Below the pieces are notes generated by a model. It was not told where the DNA came from and made no database searches. It saw nothing but the letters and a program-made list of their open reading frames with translations. This document shows, piece after piece, positions 14,914 to 23,410 of a stretch of 64,000 nt of DNA (its first letter is position 1; every line of letters starts with the position of its first letter). Position numbers and translations under genes: made by a program. The DNA lies in contig NZ_BMEB01000003.1 of the NCBI RefSeq assembly GCF_014636275.1, positions 62,001 through 126,000 on the forward strand, in the 5' to 3' direction. The stretch is from Cellulomonas carbonis (lineage in GTDB: Bacteria; Actinomycetota; Actinomycetes; Actinomycetales; Cellulomonadaceae).

Positions 14914-15522
14914 ATGCGTCACACGCCGCGGTACCTGATGACGGACCCGGAGGAGGTCAAGCGGCTCGTCCGCGAGCACCCGTGGGCGACGTTCGTCAGC
15001 GCGACGGCGAACGGCCTGGTCGCCTCGCACTACCCCGTCCTGCTCGACGAGGAGGCCGAGGGCATCGTGGTGCTCAGCCACGTCGGTCGGCCCGACGACG
15101 AGCTGCACGAGCTCGGCCGCCACGAGGTGCTCGTCATTGTCCAGGGACCGCACGACTACGTGTCGCCCAGCTGGTACGCGCCGGGCGACGTCATCCCGAC
15201 CTGGAACCACGTGACCGCGCACCTGTACGGGACGCCGGAGATCCTCGACGAGGAGGAGAACTACGCCGTCCTGTCGCGTCTGACCGACCACTTCGAGCAG
15301 CACCACCCGCACGGTCGCTCGCTCGCCGACGACGAGGCCGGGACCCGGCGCGTCGCGAAGGGGACCGTCGGCCTGCGGATCCGGGTCGACCGGTTCGACG
15401 CGCGCGCCAAGCTCAGCCAGAACAAGCCCGCCGACGTGCGCGAGACCGTCACGGCGCACCTCGAGGCGCGCAACCCCGCGCTCGCGGCCGAGATGCGTCG
15501 GCACGCGCCGCCGAGCGCGTAG
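14914..15522 (+). CDS. PaiB-family FMN-binding protein
   Basis: A 202-residue protein with the PaiB pattern: [59 protein letters not shown], then a C-terminal [22 protein letters not shown] segment. PaiB proteins have a flavin-reductase-like split barrel; in Bacillus PaiB is linked to control of sporulation and protease genes, while in actinobacteria the role is not known. ATG 14914 follows a GAGGAGC ribosome site. It lies 93 bp after the acetyltransferase gene on the same strand. Confidence 0.85.
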   Translation: MRHTPRYLMTDPEEVKRLVREHPWATFVSATANGLVASHYPVLLDEEAEGIVVLSHVGRPDDELHELGRHEVLVIVQGPHDYVSPSWYAPGDVIPTWNHVTAHLYGTPEILDEEENYAVLSRLTDHFEQHHPHGRSLADDEAGTRRVAKGTVGLRIRVDRFDARAKLSQNKPADVRETVTAHLEARNPALAAEMRRHAPPSA

Positions 15523-16068
<546 letters not shown>

Positions 16069-16102
16069 CCCGGCCGCGCGTGCGGGGCGGCCGACGCCCG
16101 GC

Positions 16103-17335
16103 TCAGCGCAGCAGCAGGGGCGCGGAGACGAAGCCGCCCGCGGGCGGACGCTCGCGCTCGCGGGGACGGTCCGGGTCGGGCTCGACCGCGGTCGTCGCCG
16201 CGAGGACCGCGCGCGTGAGCGCACGCAGCTCGAGCGTCGCGAGCGGTCGGCCCGGGCAGACGTGCTTCCCGATGCCCCAGACCAGGTTGTACGGCGCGTT
16301 CGCCTCGGGGTCGAACGCGTCCGGGTCGCCGAAGACGCGCGGGTCCCGGTTCGCGGCGGTCCAGTTGACGATGACCTGGTCGCCCGCGGCGACGTGCCGC
16401 CCGCCGAGCGTGACGGGCTCGGTCGCGATGCGGCGGTTGCTGACGAAGGGGTCGTCGATCCGCAGGATCTCGTCGAGCACGCGGTCGAGCTCGCGGTCCG
16501 GGACGCCGGCGCGCAACCGCGCCTGGAGGTCCGGGTGGTCCGCGAGGTAGGTGAGCACGACGCCGGCGCACAGGGCCATCGACGCGAGGTCGCCGCCGGT
16601 CCAGTTGCGCAGGACCGACACGATCTCCTCGTCCGTGAGCGGCCGGCCGTCGACGCGGTCGCGCACCAGCTCGGTCGTCACGTCGTCGGGGGCGTCGTCG
16701 CCCGCGTCACGGCGCGCGTCCGTGAGGGACCGGATGATCGCGGTGAAGCGCTGCGCGACGGCGGCGGTGCGAGCGCGGTCGCGCGAGCGGGTCGCGGACC
16801 GGTTGTCCTCGACCCAGTCGAGCAGCTCCTCCTCGAGCGACGTCGGCCAGCCCAGCCACGCGCTCTGCGCCCGGACCGCGAAGCGCGCGCCCACGGTGAC
16901 GGCGTCGACCGGCCCGGGCACGTCGACCGCGGCCACGAGCTCGGTCGCGACGCGACGGATCACGGGCTCGGCCGCGCGCACCCGCTCGGGCGTGAAGTAC
17001 CGGTCGACGACGGCGCGGTACGCGGAGTGCTCGGCGCCGTCCATGCCGTTGGGGACCTGCAGGTGGCGCGACACCGCGTTGGAGTACGTCGTGTGGTCGA
17101 GCGCGACGGCCATGACGTCGTGGTGCGAGAAGACGGTCCACGCGCCGTCCGGGCCGTGCGCGACGGGACACCGGGACCGCAGCTCGTCGTACGCCGCGAC
17201 GGGGTCGCGCCGGACCCGCGGCCCCCGCGGGTTCCAGTCCGGCGGGGGCGGCGTCCCGCCGTCGTCCCGGACCGGTGCTCCGCCCCGGAGGTGGTCGTCC
17301 GCGGACAGCTCGTCGCTCGGCGTGTGCTCGGTCAC
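16103..17335 (-). CDS. Cytochrome P450
   Basis: A 410-residue soluble bacterial P450. The heme-thiolate motif is [14 protein letters not shown] (Trp instead of the usual Phe at the first position). The ExxR pair is in DEILRIDDP, and the I-helix reads [10 protein letters not shown], where the usual Thr pair is replaced by Ala-Ser; that may change oxygen activation. Start GTG 17335 ([10 protein letters not shown]) gives normal family length; the longer open frame upstream adds only a basic low-complexity stretch. No ferredoxin or reductase gene lies beside it, and the substrate is unknown. Confidence 0.93.
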   Translation of the reverse strand: MTEHTPSDELSADDHLRGGAPVRDDGGTPPPPDWNPRGPRVRRDPVAAYDELRSRCPVAHGPDGAWTVFSHHDVMAVALDHTTYSNAVSRHLQVPNGMDGAEHSAYRAVVDRYFTPERVRAAEPVIRRVATELVAAVDVPGPVDAVTVGARFAVRAQSAWLGWPTSLEEELLDWVEDNRSATRSRDRARTAAVAQRFTAIIRSLTDARRDAGDDAPDDVTTELVRDRVDGRPLTDEEIVSVLRNWTGGDLASMALCAGVVLTYLADHPDLQARLRAGVPDRELDRVLDEILRIDDPFVSNRRIATEPVTLGGRHVAAGDQVIVNWTAANRDPRVFGDPDAFDPEANAPYNLVWGIGKHVCPGRPLATLELRALTRAVLAATTAVEPDPDRPRERERPPAGGFVSAPLLLR

Positions 17336-17492
17336 CGCCCCATCGTGGCCCGGGTCCCGCCCGGGTGGCACATCGCCGCACGCGGAGGCACACGGACGGT
17401 GGTGACGCCGCGCGGGTGGTCCTCGGGGCGGAGCCGGAGGTTCCGTCGGGCGGCCGATCCGCCGCGACGGCGCCGCCCCTACCGTCGAGGGC

Positions 17493-17735
17493 ATGGGTGG
17501 ACGAGGCAGTCAGCAGGCGGGTGCACCGATCGGCGCCGGGCTCGCGGTGGGCGTCGGCGTCGGCGCGGCGCTGGGGGTCGCGCTCGACAACGTGGCGTTC
17601 ATGGCGATGGGGATCGCGGTCGGCCTCGCGCTGGGTGCCGCCCTCGACGCGCGCCAGAGGGGTGACTCGAGCGGTGAGGGAGGGACGGGCGGCTGGGGGG
17701 ACGGTGACGGGGGAGACGGCGGCGGGGGCGACTGA
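17493..17735 (+). CDS. Small glycine-zipper membrane protein
   Basis: An 80-residue protein: a hydrophobic N-terminal part with Gly/Ala zippers (IGAGLAVGVGVGAALGVAL and MAMGIAVGLALGAAL) forming two membrane helices, and a Gly/Asp-rich tail (GDGDGGDGGGGD). The gene is divergent from the P450 gene. No function is known; similar short proteins are common in actinobacteria. Confidence 0.6.
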   Translation: MGGRGSQQAGAPIGAGLAVGVGVGAALGVALDNVAFMAMGIAVGLALGAALDARQRGDSSGEGGTGGWGDGDGGDGGGGD

Positions 17736-17768
17736 GCGCCCCGCCGCCGCTCCGGCCGTGCGCCGCCG

Positions 17769-18248
17769 TCAGGCCGGCACGCGCCCGTCGGCCGCGGCCT
17801 CGATCGCGGCGATGTCGAGCTTGACCATGCCCATCACGGCGCGCATCGCGCGTCCGTAGCGCTCCGGGTCGGAAGCCATCTCCTCCATCCCCTGCGGGAC
17901 GACCTGCCACGAGAAGCCGAACCGGTCCGTGAGCCAGCCGCACTGCGACGGCTCGCCGCCGTCGGCGAGGAGGCCGTCCCAGACGCGGTCGAGCTCCTCC
18001 TGGTCGGCGACCGTCGCGACCAGCGAGACGGCCGGGCTGAACGTGAAGCTCGGCCCGCCGTTGAGCGCCTGGACCTGGAAACCGTCGATCTCGAAGGTCA
18101 CGAGCATCACGCTGCCCGCCTGGCCCGGGGTGCCCTCGGGGTAGCGGACCGTGCTCACGATGCGCGAGTTGGGGAAGAGCGAGCAGTAGAGCTCGGCGGC
18201 CTGCTCGGCCTGGTCGTCGAACCAGAGGCACGGGGCGAACGTCGTCAT
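17769..18248 (-). CDS. VOC-family protein (PhnB-like)
   Basis: A 159-residue PhnB-like protein of the glyoxalase/VOC superfamily: it begins ITPCLWF-like (FAPCLWFDDQAEQAAELYCSLF), has ALNGGPSFTFSPAVSL in the middle, and ends in CGWLTDRFGFSWQVVP followed by a helical tail. Such proteins are often annotated as 3-demethylubiquinone methyltransferase-like, which is a historic misnomer. Function unknown. It and the next VOC gene run leftward, away from the sigma-factor gene. Confidence 0.85.
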   Translation of the reverse strand: MTTFAPCLWFDDQAEQAAELYCSLFPNSRIVSTVRYPEGTPGQAGSVMLVTFEIDGFQVQALNGGPSFTFSPAVSLVATVADQEELDRVWDGLLADGGEPSQCGWLTDRFGFSWQVVPQGMEEMASDPERYGRAMRAVMGMVKLDIAAIEAAADGRVPA

Positions 18249-18337
18249 CGGGACTCCTCGGGTGGGTCGCCGGCCGGACGGTCGGCAAGGGGTGGTGTGG
18301 CCGGTCCGGGCGGACCGGGGTGTGCGGACGGTGCGGG

Positions 18338-18739
18338 TCAGTTCGCGGTGGGGTCGGCCATGTGGAAGATCTCCCAGACGTGGCCGTCGGGGTCGGTCAC
18401 GCTGTGGCCGTACATGCCGCCCTCACGGATGGGCGTGCGCGCCTTCCCGCCGTGCGCAACCGCGTTCTCCACGAACCGGTCGACCTCGTCACGGCTCGAC
18501 GCGGTGAGGGCGTTGAGCACCTGCGTGTGGGTGCGCGCGTCGGTGATCTGGGTGCCGACGAGGAAGTCGGCGAAGCGCGCGTGGACGAGGAGCATCACGC
18601 AGATCGTGTCGGACACGACGATGCACGCGGCGTTCTCGTCGGAGTACTGCTCGTTCACCGTGAAGCCGAGCCCGGTGTAGAAGGCGAGGGACTCCTGCAG
18701 GTCACGGACCGGCAGGTTGACGAAGATCATGCGCTCCAC
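18338..18739 (-). CDS. VOC-family protein (glyoxalase/bleomycin-resistance-like)
   Basis: A 133-residue one-domain VOC protein: FVNLPVRDLQESLAFYTGLGF at the start and GHSVTDPDGHVWEIFHMD-like at the end, with a metal-ligand type Glu near the C-terminus. Proteins of this kind are often annotated as lactoylglutathione lyase-like. It lies 89 bp upstream of the PhnB-like gene and is divergent from the SigX5-type sigma gene, with which such genes frequently cluster in actinobacteria. Confidence 0.85.
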   Translation of the reverse strand: MERMIFVNLPVRDLQESLAFYTGLGFTVNEQYSDENAACIVVSDTICVMLLVHARFADFLVGTQITDARTHTQVLNALTASSRDEVDRFVENAVAHGGKARTPIREGGMYGHSVTDPDGHVWEIFHMADPTAN

Positions 18740-18904
18740 GGGTGGTCTCCTCGGGGTCGGGGCCGGGCGGTCCCGGCTCGTGCTCTCGTCCGTACCGACC
18801 CGGCGGCGCGCCGGAACTCATCGGTGGCCGGCCCCGCCGCAGGTCAGGGGCGTCTTCGGGTCCGGCCCTCCCGCCGTGTCGGTGCGCGGGAGTACGGTCG
18901 CCGG

Positions 18905-19900
18905 GTGACCACGACTGTGACCGAGACCACGTTTCAAGAGCTGGTCCAGCCCCTGCGTCGTGAGCTCGTCGCCCACTGCTACCGGATGATGGGTTCGCTC
19001 CAGGACGCCGAGGACCTCGTGCAGGAGACCTACCTGCGCGCATGGCGGTCGTTCGACCGCTTCGAGGCACGTTCGTCGGTGCGGACGTGGATGTACCGCA
19101 TCGCGACCAACGCGTGCCTCACGGCGCTCGAGGGCCGGTCGCGGCGCCCCCTGCCGACCGGGCTCGGCGCCCCTCCCGGCAACCCGAACGCCGAGCTCCG
19201 CACGCGGGACGACGTGCCGTGGCTCGAGCCGCTGCCCGACCGGGTCGTGTGGGGCGAGGCGCCGCCCGACCCGGGCGACGTCGCGACGTCGCGCGACAGC
19301 GTCCGCCTCGCCTTCGTCGCGGCGCTCCAGCACCTCACCGCGCAGCAGCGCGCCGTGCTCGTCCTCCGGGACGTCCTGTGCTGGCAGGCGTCGGAGGTCG
19401 CGGCGACCCTGGGCACGACCGTCGCCTCGGTCAACAGCGCGCTCCAGCGCGCCCGCGCGCACCTCGCGTCGCTCGACGCCGACGCGGTGCCCACCCTGCC
19501 CGACGACGACCCGCGCCTGCGCACGCTCCTCGCCGAGTACGTCAAGGCGTTCGAGGAGTACGACGTCGACCGGATCGTCTCGCTGCTCGCGGCGGACGTG
19601 ACGTGGCAGATGCCGCCGTTCGAGGAGTGGTACCGCGGCGCGGAGGACGTGGGCGCGCTCATCCGCCGGCACTGCCCGGCCGAGGCCGCGGGCGACCAGC
19701 GGTTTCTGGCCACGTCGGCCAACGGGGCGCCGGTCCTGGCGCTCTACATGCGGGACAAGGTGGACGGCGTGCACCGTGCCTTCCAGCTCCAGCACCTCGA
19801 GGTCACGCCCGACGGCGTGGCCGCGGTGACGGTGTGGTTCGACAAGGAGCTGTTCACGCGGTTCGGGCTGCCGCTGGAGCTGCCCGTCGTCGACGGCTGA
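18905..19900 (+). CDS. RNA polymerase sigma factor, SigX5/SigG type with SnoaL-like C-terminus
   Basis: A 331-residue extracytoplasmic-function sigma factor. Region 2 is ELVAHCYRMMGSLQDAEDLVQETYLRAWRSFDRF (residues about 20-55), and region 4 is LTAQQRAVLVLRDVLCWQASEVA (about 140-165). Between them is the family-specific LPTGLGAPPGNPNAEL...PWLEPLPD segment. Residues about 205-331 form a SnoaL/NTF2-like domain (VDRIVSLLAADVTWQMPPFEEWYRG). In such sigma factors the attached domain replaces a separate anti-sigma protein, which fits the absence of one here. The start is GTG 18905. Confidence 0.92.
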   Translation: MTTTVTETTFQELVQPLRRELVAHCYRMMGSLQDAEDLVQETYLRAWRSFDRFEARSSVRTWMYRIATNACLTALEGRSRRPLPTGLGAPPGNPNAELRTRDDVPWLEPLPDRVVWGEAPPDPGDVATSRDSVRLAFVAALQHLTAQQRAVLVLRDVLCWQASEVAATLGTTVASVNSALQRARAHLASLDADAVPTLPDDDPRLRTLLAEYVKAFEEYDVDRIVSLLAADVTWQMPPFEEWYRGAEDVGALIRRHCPAEAAGDQRFLATSANGAPVLALYMRDKVDGVHRAFQLQHLEVTPDGVAAVTVWFDKELFTRFGLPLELPVVDG

Positions 19901-19987
19901 CCCGAGGCCCGGTCGTCACCCGACCGGCCCGGCTCGCCTGCCCGCCGCCGGGCCGGGTCCGGAGGTCGGCCTGGGAGACTGCGCGGC

Positions 19988-20719
19988 GTGACGACGGAGA
20001 TCCTCGGCCCGGCCGTGCTCGTGGCGGTCGGCGTGGCCGCCGCGTCCGGGGCGCAGGTGCTCAGCGGCATGGGCTTCGCGATGCTCGCGGGACCCTTCCT
20101 GGTGCTCGTGCTCGGGCCGACCGAGGGCGTCCGACTCACGATCGCGCTCGGGCTGCTGCTCAACGCCGTGCTGCTCGCGGCGACGTGGTCCTCGGTCCGG
20201 TGGGGCGACACGCTGCGGCTCCTCGTCCCGGCCGCCCTGCTCGTGGCACCCGCCGCGTTCGTCACGGGGCGCATGGGTACCGCGTGGGTCACGGGCGCCG
20301 CGGGGGTCGCGGTCCTCGCCGGCGTGGCGCTGCTCGCGTCTGGCCTGCGCGCGGCGTGGGTCGAGGGCCCGGCGGGGCCGGTCGCGGCCGGTGCAGCGAG
20401 CGGCGTCCTCAACGTCCTCGCCGGGACCAGCGGGCCGCCCATCGCGCTGTTCGTCGCGCACCGGTCGTGGTCGCCGCGCGTCAGCACCGCGACGATGCAG
20501 GCGTACTCGCTGCCGCTCAACGTCGTCACGCTCGCGGTGATCGGCCTGCCCTCGGCGGGCGGTGCGCCGCTCGTCGGCGCGGGCGTCGGCCTCGTCGTCG
20601 GCGGCGGGCTCGCCTGGCCGTTCGTCCGCCGGATCGGCCCCGCCGTCGTGCGCGCCATGGTGCTCGCGCTCGCGGGCGTGGGCGGGCTCTCGCTGCTGGG
20701 CGCCGCGATCACGGGCTGA
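19988..20719 (+). CDS. TauE/SafE-family permease
   Basis: A 243-residue polytopic membrane protein with seven to eight hydrophobic segments and the duplicated family pattern (GAQVLSGMGFAMLAGPFLVLV near the start and NVLAGTSGPPIALFVAH in the middle). The family exports sulfite, sulfoacetate and similar organic anions. GTG 19988 is the start. It overlaps the convergent acetyltransferase gene by 11 bp. Confidence 0.85.
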   Translation: MTTEILGPAVLVAVGVAAASGAQVLSGMGFAMLAGPFLVLVLGPTEGVRLTIALGLLLNAVLLAATWSSVRWGDTLRLLVPAALLVAPAAFVTGRMGTAWVTGAAGVAVLAGVALLASGLRAAWVEGPAGPVAAGAASGVLNVLAGTSGPPIALFVAHRSWSPRVSTATMQAYSLPLNVVTLAVIGLPSAGGAPLVGAGVGLVVGGGLAWPFVRRIGPAVVRAMVLALAGVGGLSLLGAAITG

Positions 20720-21209
20720 CGGTGCGCTCCTCGCGGACGTGCCACCGCACGACCCCGTCGTCGTCCGTGGTCTCGCGGTCGACGCGGAAGCCGCCCAGCT
20801 TCTCGAGCACGCGCAGCGACGGCGTGTTCCACGTCCGGACGGTCGCCCAGATGCGCTCGCGGCCCGTCGCGAACGCCGCGCCGAGCACGCAGCGGGCCGC
20901 CTCGGTCGCGTAGCCGCGGCCGCGCGCCTCGGGGAGGAGCTCGTACGCGAGCTCGGGCTCCTCCACGGTCCCGCGCCCGACGACGATCGCGGCGTACCCC
21001 GCGGGAGGTCCGCCGTCGCGCGGCCGCAGGACGTACGCGCCGATCCCGTGGTCGCGCGTGAGGGCGTGCATCCCCGCGATGCGTTCCTGCGCCATCGCGG
21101 GCGTCACGACACCCGTGCCGCGCGTCGTGAAGAGCTCGGCAAGCCAGTCGGCGTCCGTCGCGCGCTCGCGCGTGAGGAGGAACCGCTCGGTCGCGAGCTG
21201 GTCGGGCAT
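20709..21209 (-). CDS. GNAT-family N-acetyltransferase (RimJ/RimL type)
   Basis: About 166 residues: LATERFLLTRERATDADWLAEL at the start, ELLPEARGRGYATEAARCVLGAAF as acetyl-CoA loop, and VRTWNTPSLRVLEKLGGFRVDRE at the end. This is the RimJ/RimL-like set that acetylates protein N-termini or small amines. ATG 21209 is the best start; a GTG 15 bp upstream is possible. Confidence 0.8.
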   Translation of the reverse strand: MPDQLATERFLLTRERATDADWLAELFTTRGTGVVTPAMAQERIAGMHALTRDHGIGAYVLRPRDGGPPAGYAAIVVGRGTVEEPELAYELLPEARGRGYATEAARCVLGAAFATGRERIWATVRTWNTPSLRVLEKLGGFRVDRETTDDDGVVRWHVREERTVSP

Positions 21210-21304
21210 CGGCGCGAAGGTCACCGCCCCAGTGAACCGGCTGGGGGGCGTCAGCGCAGGGGCGGGCTTGACGTCGTCGCGCTCGGCACCGGACGCTCCG
21301 GCGC

Positions 21305-21727
21305 ATGCGTCTGCACCACGTCCAGGTTGGCTGCCCGCGCGGCGGTGAGGACGACGCCCGCCGCTTCTACGGCGAGGGGCTCGGGATGGTCGAGGTCGAC
21401 AAGCCGCCACTGCTCGCGGGTCGGGGCGGCTGCTGGTTCCGGTCGTATGCCGACGACCGTGCGGGTGGCCGCGTCGTCGCGGCCGAGATCCACGTCGGCG
21501 TCGACGTGCCCGCCACACCCGGGCGCCGCGCCCACCCGGCACTGGTCGTGGACCACGTCCAGGAGCTCGAGGACATCGCGCGGCGGCTGCGCGACCTCGG
21601 CTTCGTCGTGGACACCACGGAGAGGCACACCTTCCCGGGGTACGAGCGGTTCCACGCCGTGGACGCCGCCGGGAACCGCGTCGAGGTGATGGCCGAGGCC
21701 GGTGCAGGGCGGTCCGGCGACCGGTGA
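21305..21727 (+). CDS. VOC-family protein
   Basis: A 140-residue glyoxalase-fold protein: MRLHHVQVGCPRGGEDDARRF..., HPALVVDHVQELEDIARRL, and FHAVDAAGNRVEVMA at the end. It keeps the His near the start and the Glu near the end that act as metal ligands in the superfamily. No function can be assigned. Confidence 0.8.
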   Translation: MRLHHVQVGCPRGGEDDARRFYGEGLGMVEVDKPPLLAGRGGCWFRSYADDRAGGRVVAAEIHVGVDVPATPGRRAHPALVVDHVQELEDIARRLRDLGFVVDTTERHTFPGYERFHAVDAAGNRVEVMAEAGAGRSGDR

Positions 21728-21753
21728 CGCGAGCACCGCACCGGGCCTACGGT

Positions 21754-21809
21754 GGGCACGAGCAGGGCACGAGCAGGGCACGAGCACGGGCGCGAGCACG
21801 GCGCGAGCA
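21754..21809. repeat. Short direct repeats upstream of a small gene
   Basis: The 11-bp unit GGGCACGAGCA occurs three times in a row and twice more in altered form (GGGCGCGAGCA and similar). The repeats lie between the VOC gene and the small gene starting at 21839 and could affect its leader. Confidence 0.7.
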
Positions 21810-21838
21810 GGCCAGGGACCAGCCGAGTGGAGACCGCG

Positions 21839-22006
21839 ATGGACGACCGCGTGGGCAGGGACCCCGAGACCCGCGACTTCACGCAGCTCCCTGAGCGTGT
21901 CGAGATCGCGGACACCGTCGCGACCCAGGTCGTCGGGCCGCCCGCGGACCCCGCGATGGGCCGGGACCCCGACATGGAGTTCCTGCTGCGCAACGCCGAC
22001 GACTGA
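21839..22006 (+). CDS. Small acidic hypothetical protein
   Basis: A 55-residue acidic protein with two similar segments, GRDPETRDFTQLPERVE and MGRDPDMEFLLRNADD at the C-terminus. ATG 21839 is taken as the start; a GTG at 21827 in the same frame is possible, and the upstream frame consists only of direct repeats. No family is recognised. Confidence 0.5.
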   Translation: MDDRVGRDPETRDFTQLPERVEIADTVATQVVGPPADPAMGRDPDMEFLLRNADD

Positions 22007-22093
22007 GCGACGCGGTCGCACTGCATCGAGGTGCCTCGCCCCGGGGTCGAGGAGTTCTTCCCCTGCTTCGGGTTCCCCGGCTGACCGGTCGCG

Positions 22094-23023
22094 TCAGGCC
22101 GGCGCGAGGGCGTCGGCGAGCGCGGTGAGCGTCTCGGACGTGCCCGCGTGGACCCGCAGCGTCGCGAGCGCGTCCCCACGCGTCGCGCCGCGGTTGACGA
22201 CGACGACGGGTCGGCCGGACCGGGCGACGTGCCGGACGAACCGGAAGCCCGACATGACCGCGAGCGACGACCCGGCGACGAGGAGCGCGTCGGCGTCGTC
22301 GACCAGCGCGAACGCCCGGTCGACCCGCTCGCGCGGCACGGACTCGCCGAAGTAGACGATCTCGGGCTTGAGCATCCCGCCGCACACGTCGCAGTCGGCC
22401 ACGACGAAGCCCTGCGTCGACTCGATGACCGCGTCGGCGTCGGGCGCGATCTCGACGTCGGCGACCGCGCCGACCGCCTCGACGAAGCCCGGGTTGAGCG
22501 CCTCGAGCCGCTGCGCGAGCGTGTCCCGCGTGACCCGGTGCCCGCAGTCGAGGCACACCACGTCGGCGTAGGTGCCGTGCAGGTCGATGACGCGCCGGCT
22601 CCCCGCCAGGTGGTGCAGCCGGTCGACGTTCTGCGTGACGACGCCGACGACGACGCCCGCGTGCTCGAGCCGCGCGAGCGCCCGGTGCCCGGCGTTGGGC
22701 TGCGTGCGGTGCACGTACCGCCAGCCGACGTGGTTGCGCGCCCAGTACGTGCGGCGGAAGTCGGGGTCCGACACGAACTGCTGGTAGGTCATCGGCCGAC
22801 GGGGCGGGGAGTCCGGCCCGCGGTAGTCCGGGATGCCCGAGTCGGTCGAGACGCCCGCACCCGTGATGACGGCGACCCGCCGTCCGCGCAGCAGCTCCAC
22901 GGCGGCGGGAAGGCCCTCGTCGAGCTCCAGGGCGGGGGTCGACGGCGGGTCGAAGCGCGGGGTGATCGTGCGCGGGGTGACCGTCGGTGGCGCCGCGGGA
23001 GGACGCGAGGAGGGGGCGGTCAC
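22094..23023 (-). CDS. NAD-dependent protein deacylase, Sir2 family
   Basis: A sirtuin of about 309 residues. NAD site GAGVSTDSGIPDYRG, TQNVDRLHHLAG, catalytic His in DLHGTYADVVC, zinc Cys pairs CLDCGH and CDVCGG, then FGESVPRERVDRAF and GSSLAVMSGFRF. It removes acetyl or other acyl groups from lysines using NAD. The first 50 residues before the catalytic core are Pro/Thr-rich and the start is uncertain: GTG 23023 is used here, but the frame is open to 23089. It lies close to, and divergent from, the tRNA-Ser gene. Confidence 0.93.
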   Translation of the reverse strand: MTAPSSRPPAAPPTVTPRTITPRFDPPSTPALELDEGLPAAVELLRGRRVAVITGAGVSTDSGIPDYRGPDSPPRRPMTYQQFVSDPDFRRTYWARNHVGWRYVHRTQPNAGHRALARLEHAGVVVGVVTQNVDRLHHLAGSRRVIDLHGTYADVVCLDCGHRVTRDTLAQRLEALNPGFVEAVGAVADVEIAPDADAVIESTQGFVVADCDVCGGMLKPEIVYFGESVPRERVDRAFALVDDADALLVAGSSLAVMSGFRFVRHVARSGRPVVVVNRGATRGDALATLRVHAGTSETLTALADALAPA

Positions 23024-23110
23024 CGGGTCACGGTACGTCCCGATCCTGGAGGTCGCCGGGCCCTGCGGGGGTCCGGTGACGAGGGTCACCGGGGCCCCTG
23101 CGCTGCCCGA

Positions 23111-23141
23111 TTGGGAGCGCGGCGTGCCGACCGGCTATCCT
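23111..23141 (+). promoter_or_regulatory. Candidate tRNA-Ser promoter
   Basis: TTGGGA (23111-23116) and TATCCT (23136-23141) are 19 bp apart and end 9 bp before the tRNA. The -10 is good; the spacing is long. Confidence 0.45.
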
Positions 23142-23150
23142 CACGGGCGA

Positions 23151-23240
23151 GGTAGCGTGTCCGAGCGGCCTAAGGAGCACGCCTCGAAAGCGTGTGTGGG
23201 TGAAAGTCCACCGTGGGTTCAAATCCCACCGCTACCGCCA
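23151..23240 (+). tRNA. tRNA-Ser (anticodon CGA)
   Basis: The 7-bp acceptor stem GGTAGCG/CGCTACC, a 5-bp anticodon stem CACGC/GCGTG with loop CTCGAAA (anticodon CGA at 23185-23187), a long variable arm typical of serine tRNAs, the T-loop GTTCAAATC and an encoded CCA (23238-23240) are all present. The tRNA reads UCG codons. Confidence 0.97.
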
Positions 23241-23264
23241 CCCGACGTCCACGGACGTCGAGCC

Positions 23265-23297
23265 GAAGGACCCGGACCCCGTGGGGCCGGGTCCTTC
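23265..23297 (+). terminator. Terminator after tRNA-Ser
   Basis: GAAGGACCCGG (23265-23275) pairs perfectly with CCGGGTCCTTC (23287-23297); inside, ACCCC and GGGG extend the stem to a tight loop. It begins 25 bp after the tRNA. Confidence 0.8.
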
Positions 23298-23410
23298 GTC
23301 GTTCGTCGGGGTCCGGCCGCACCCCAGCCCGCCCGAACCGGGACCAAAGCCGCATCCCCGACGCCGATCGCGGACCTAGCCTGCAGGTGTCCCTCGGGGG
23401 CGTGGTCGCG

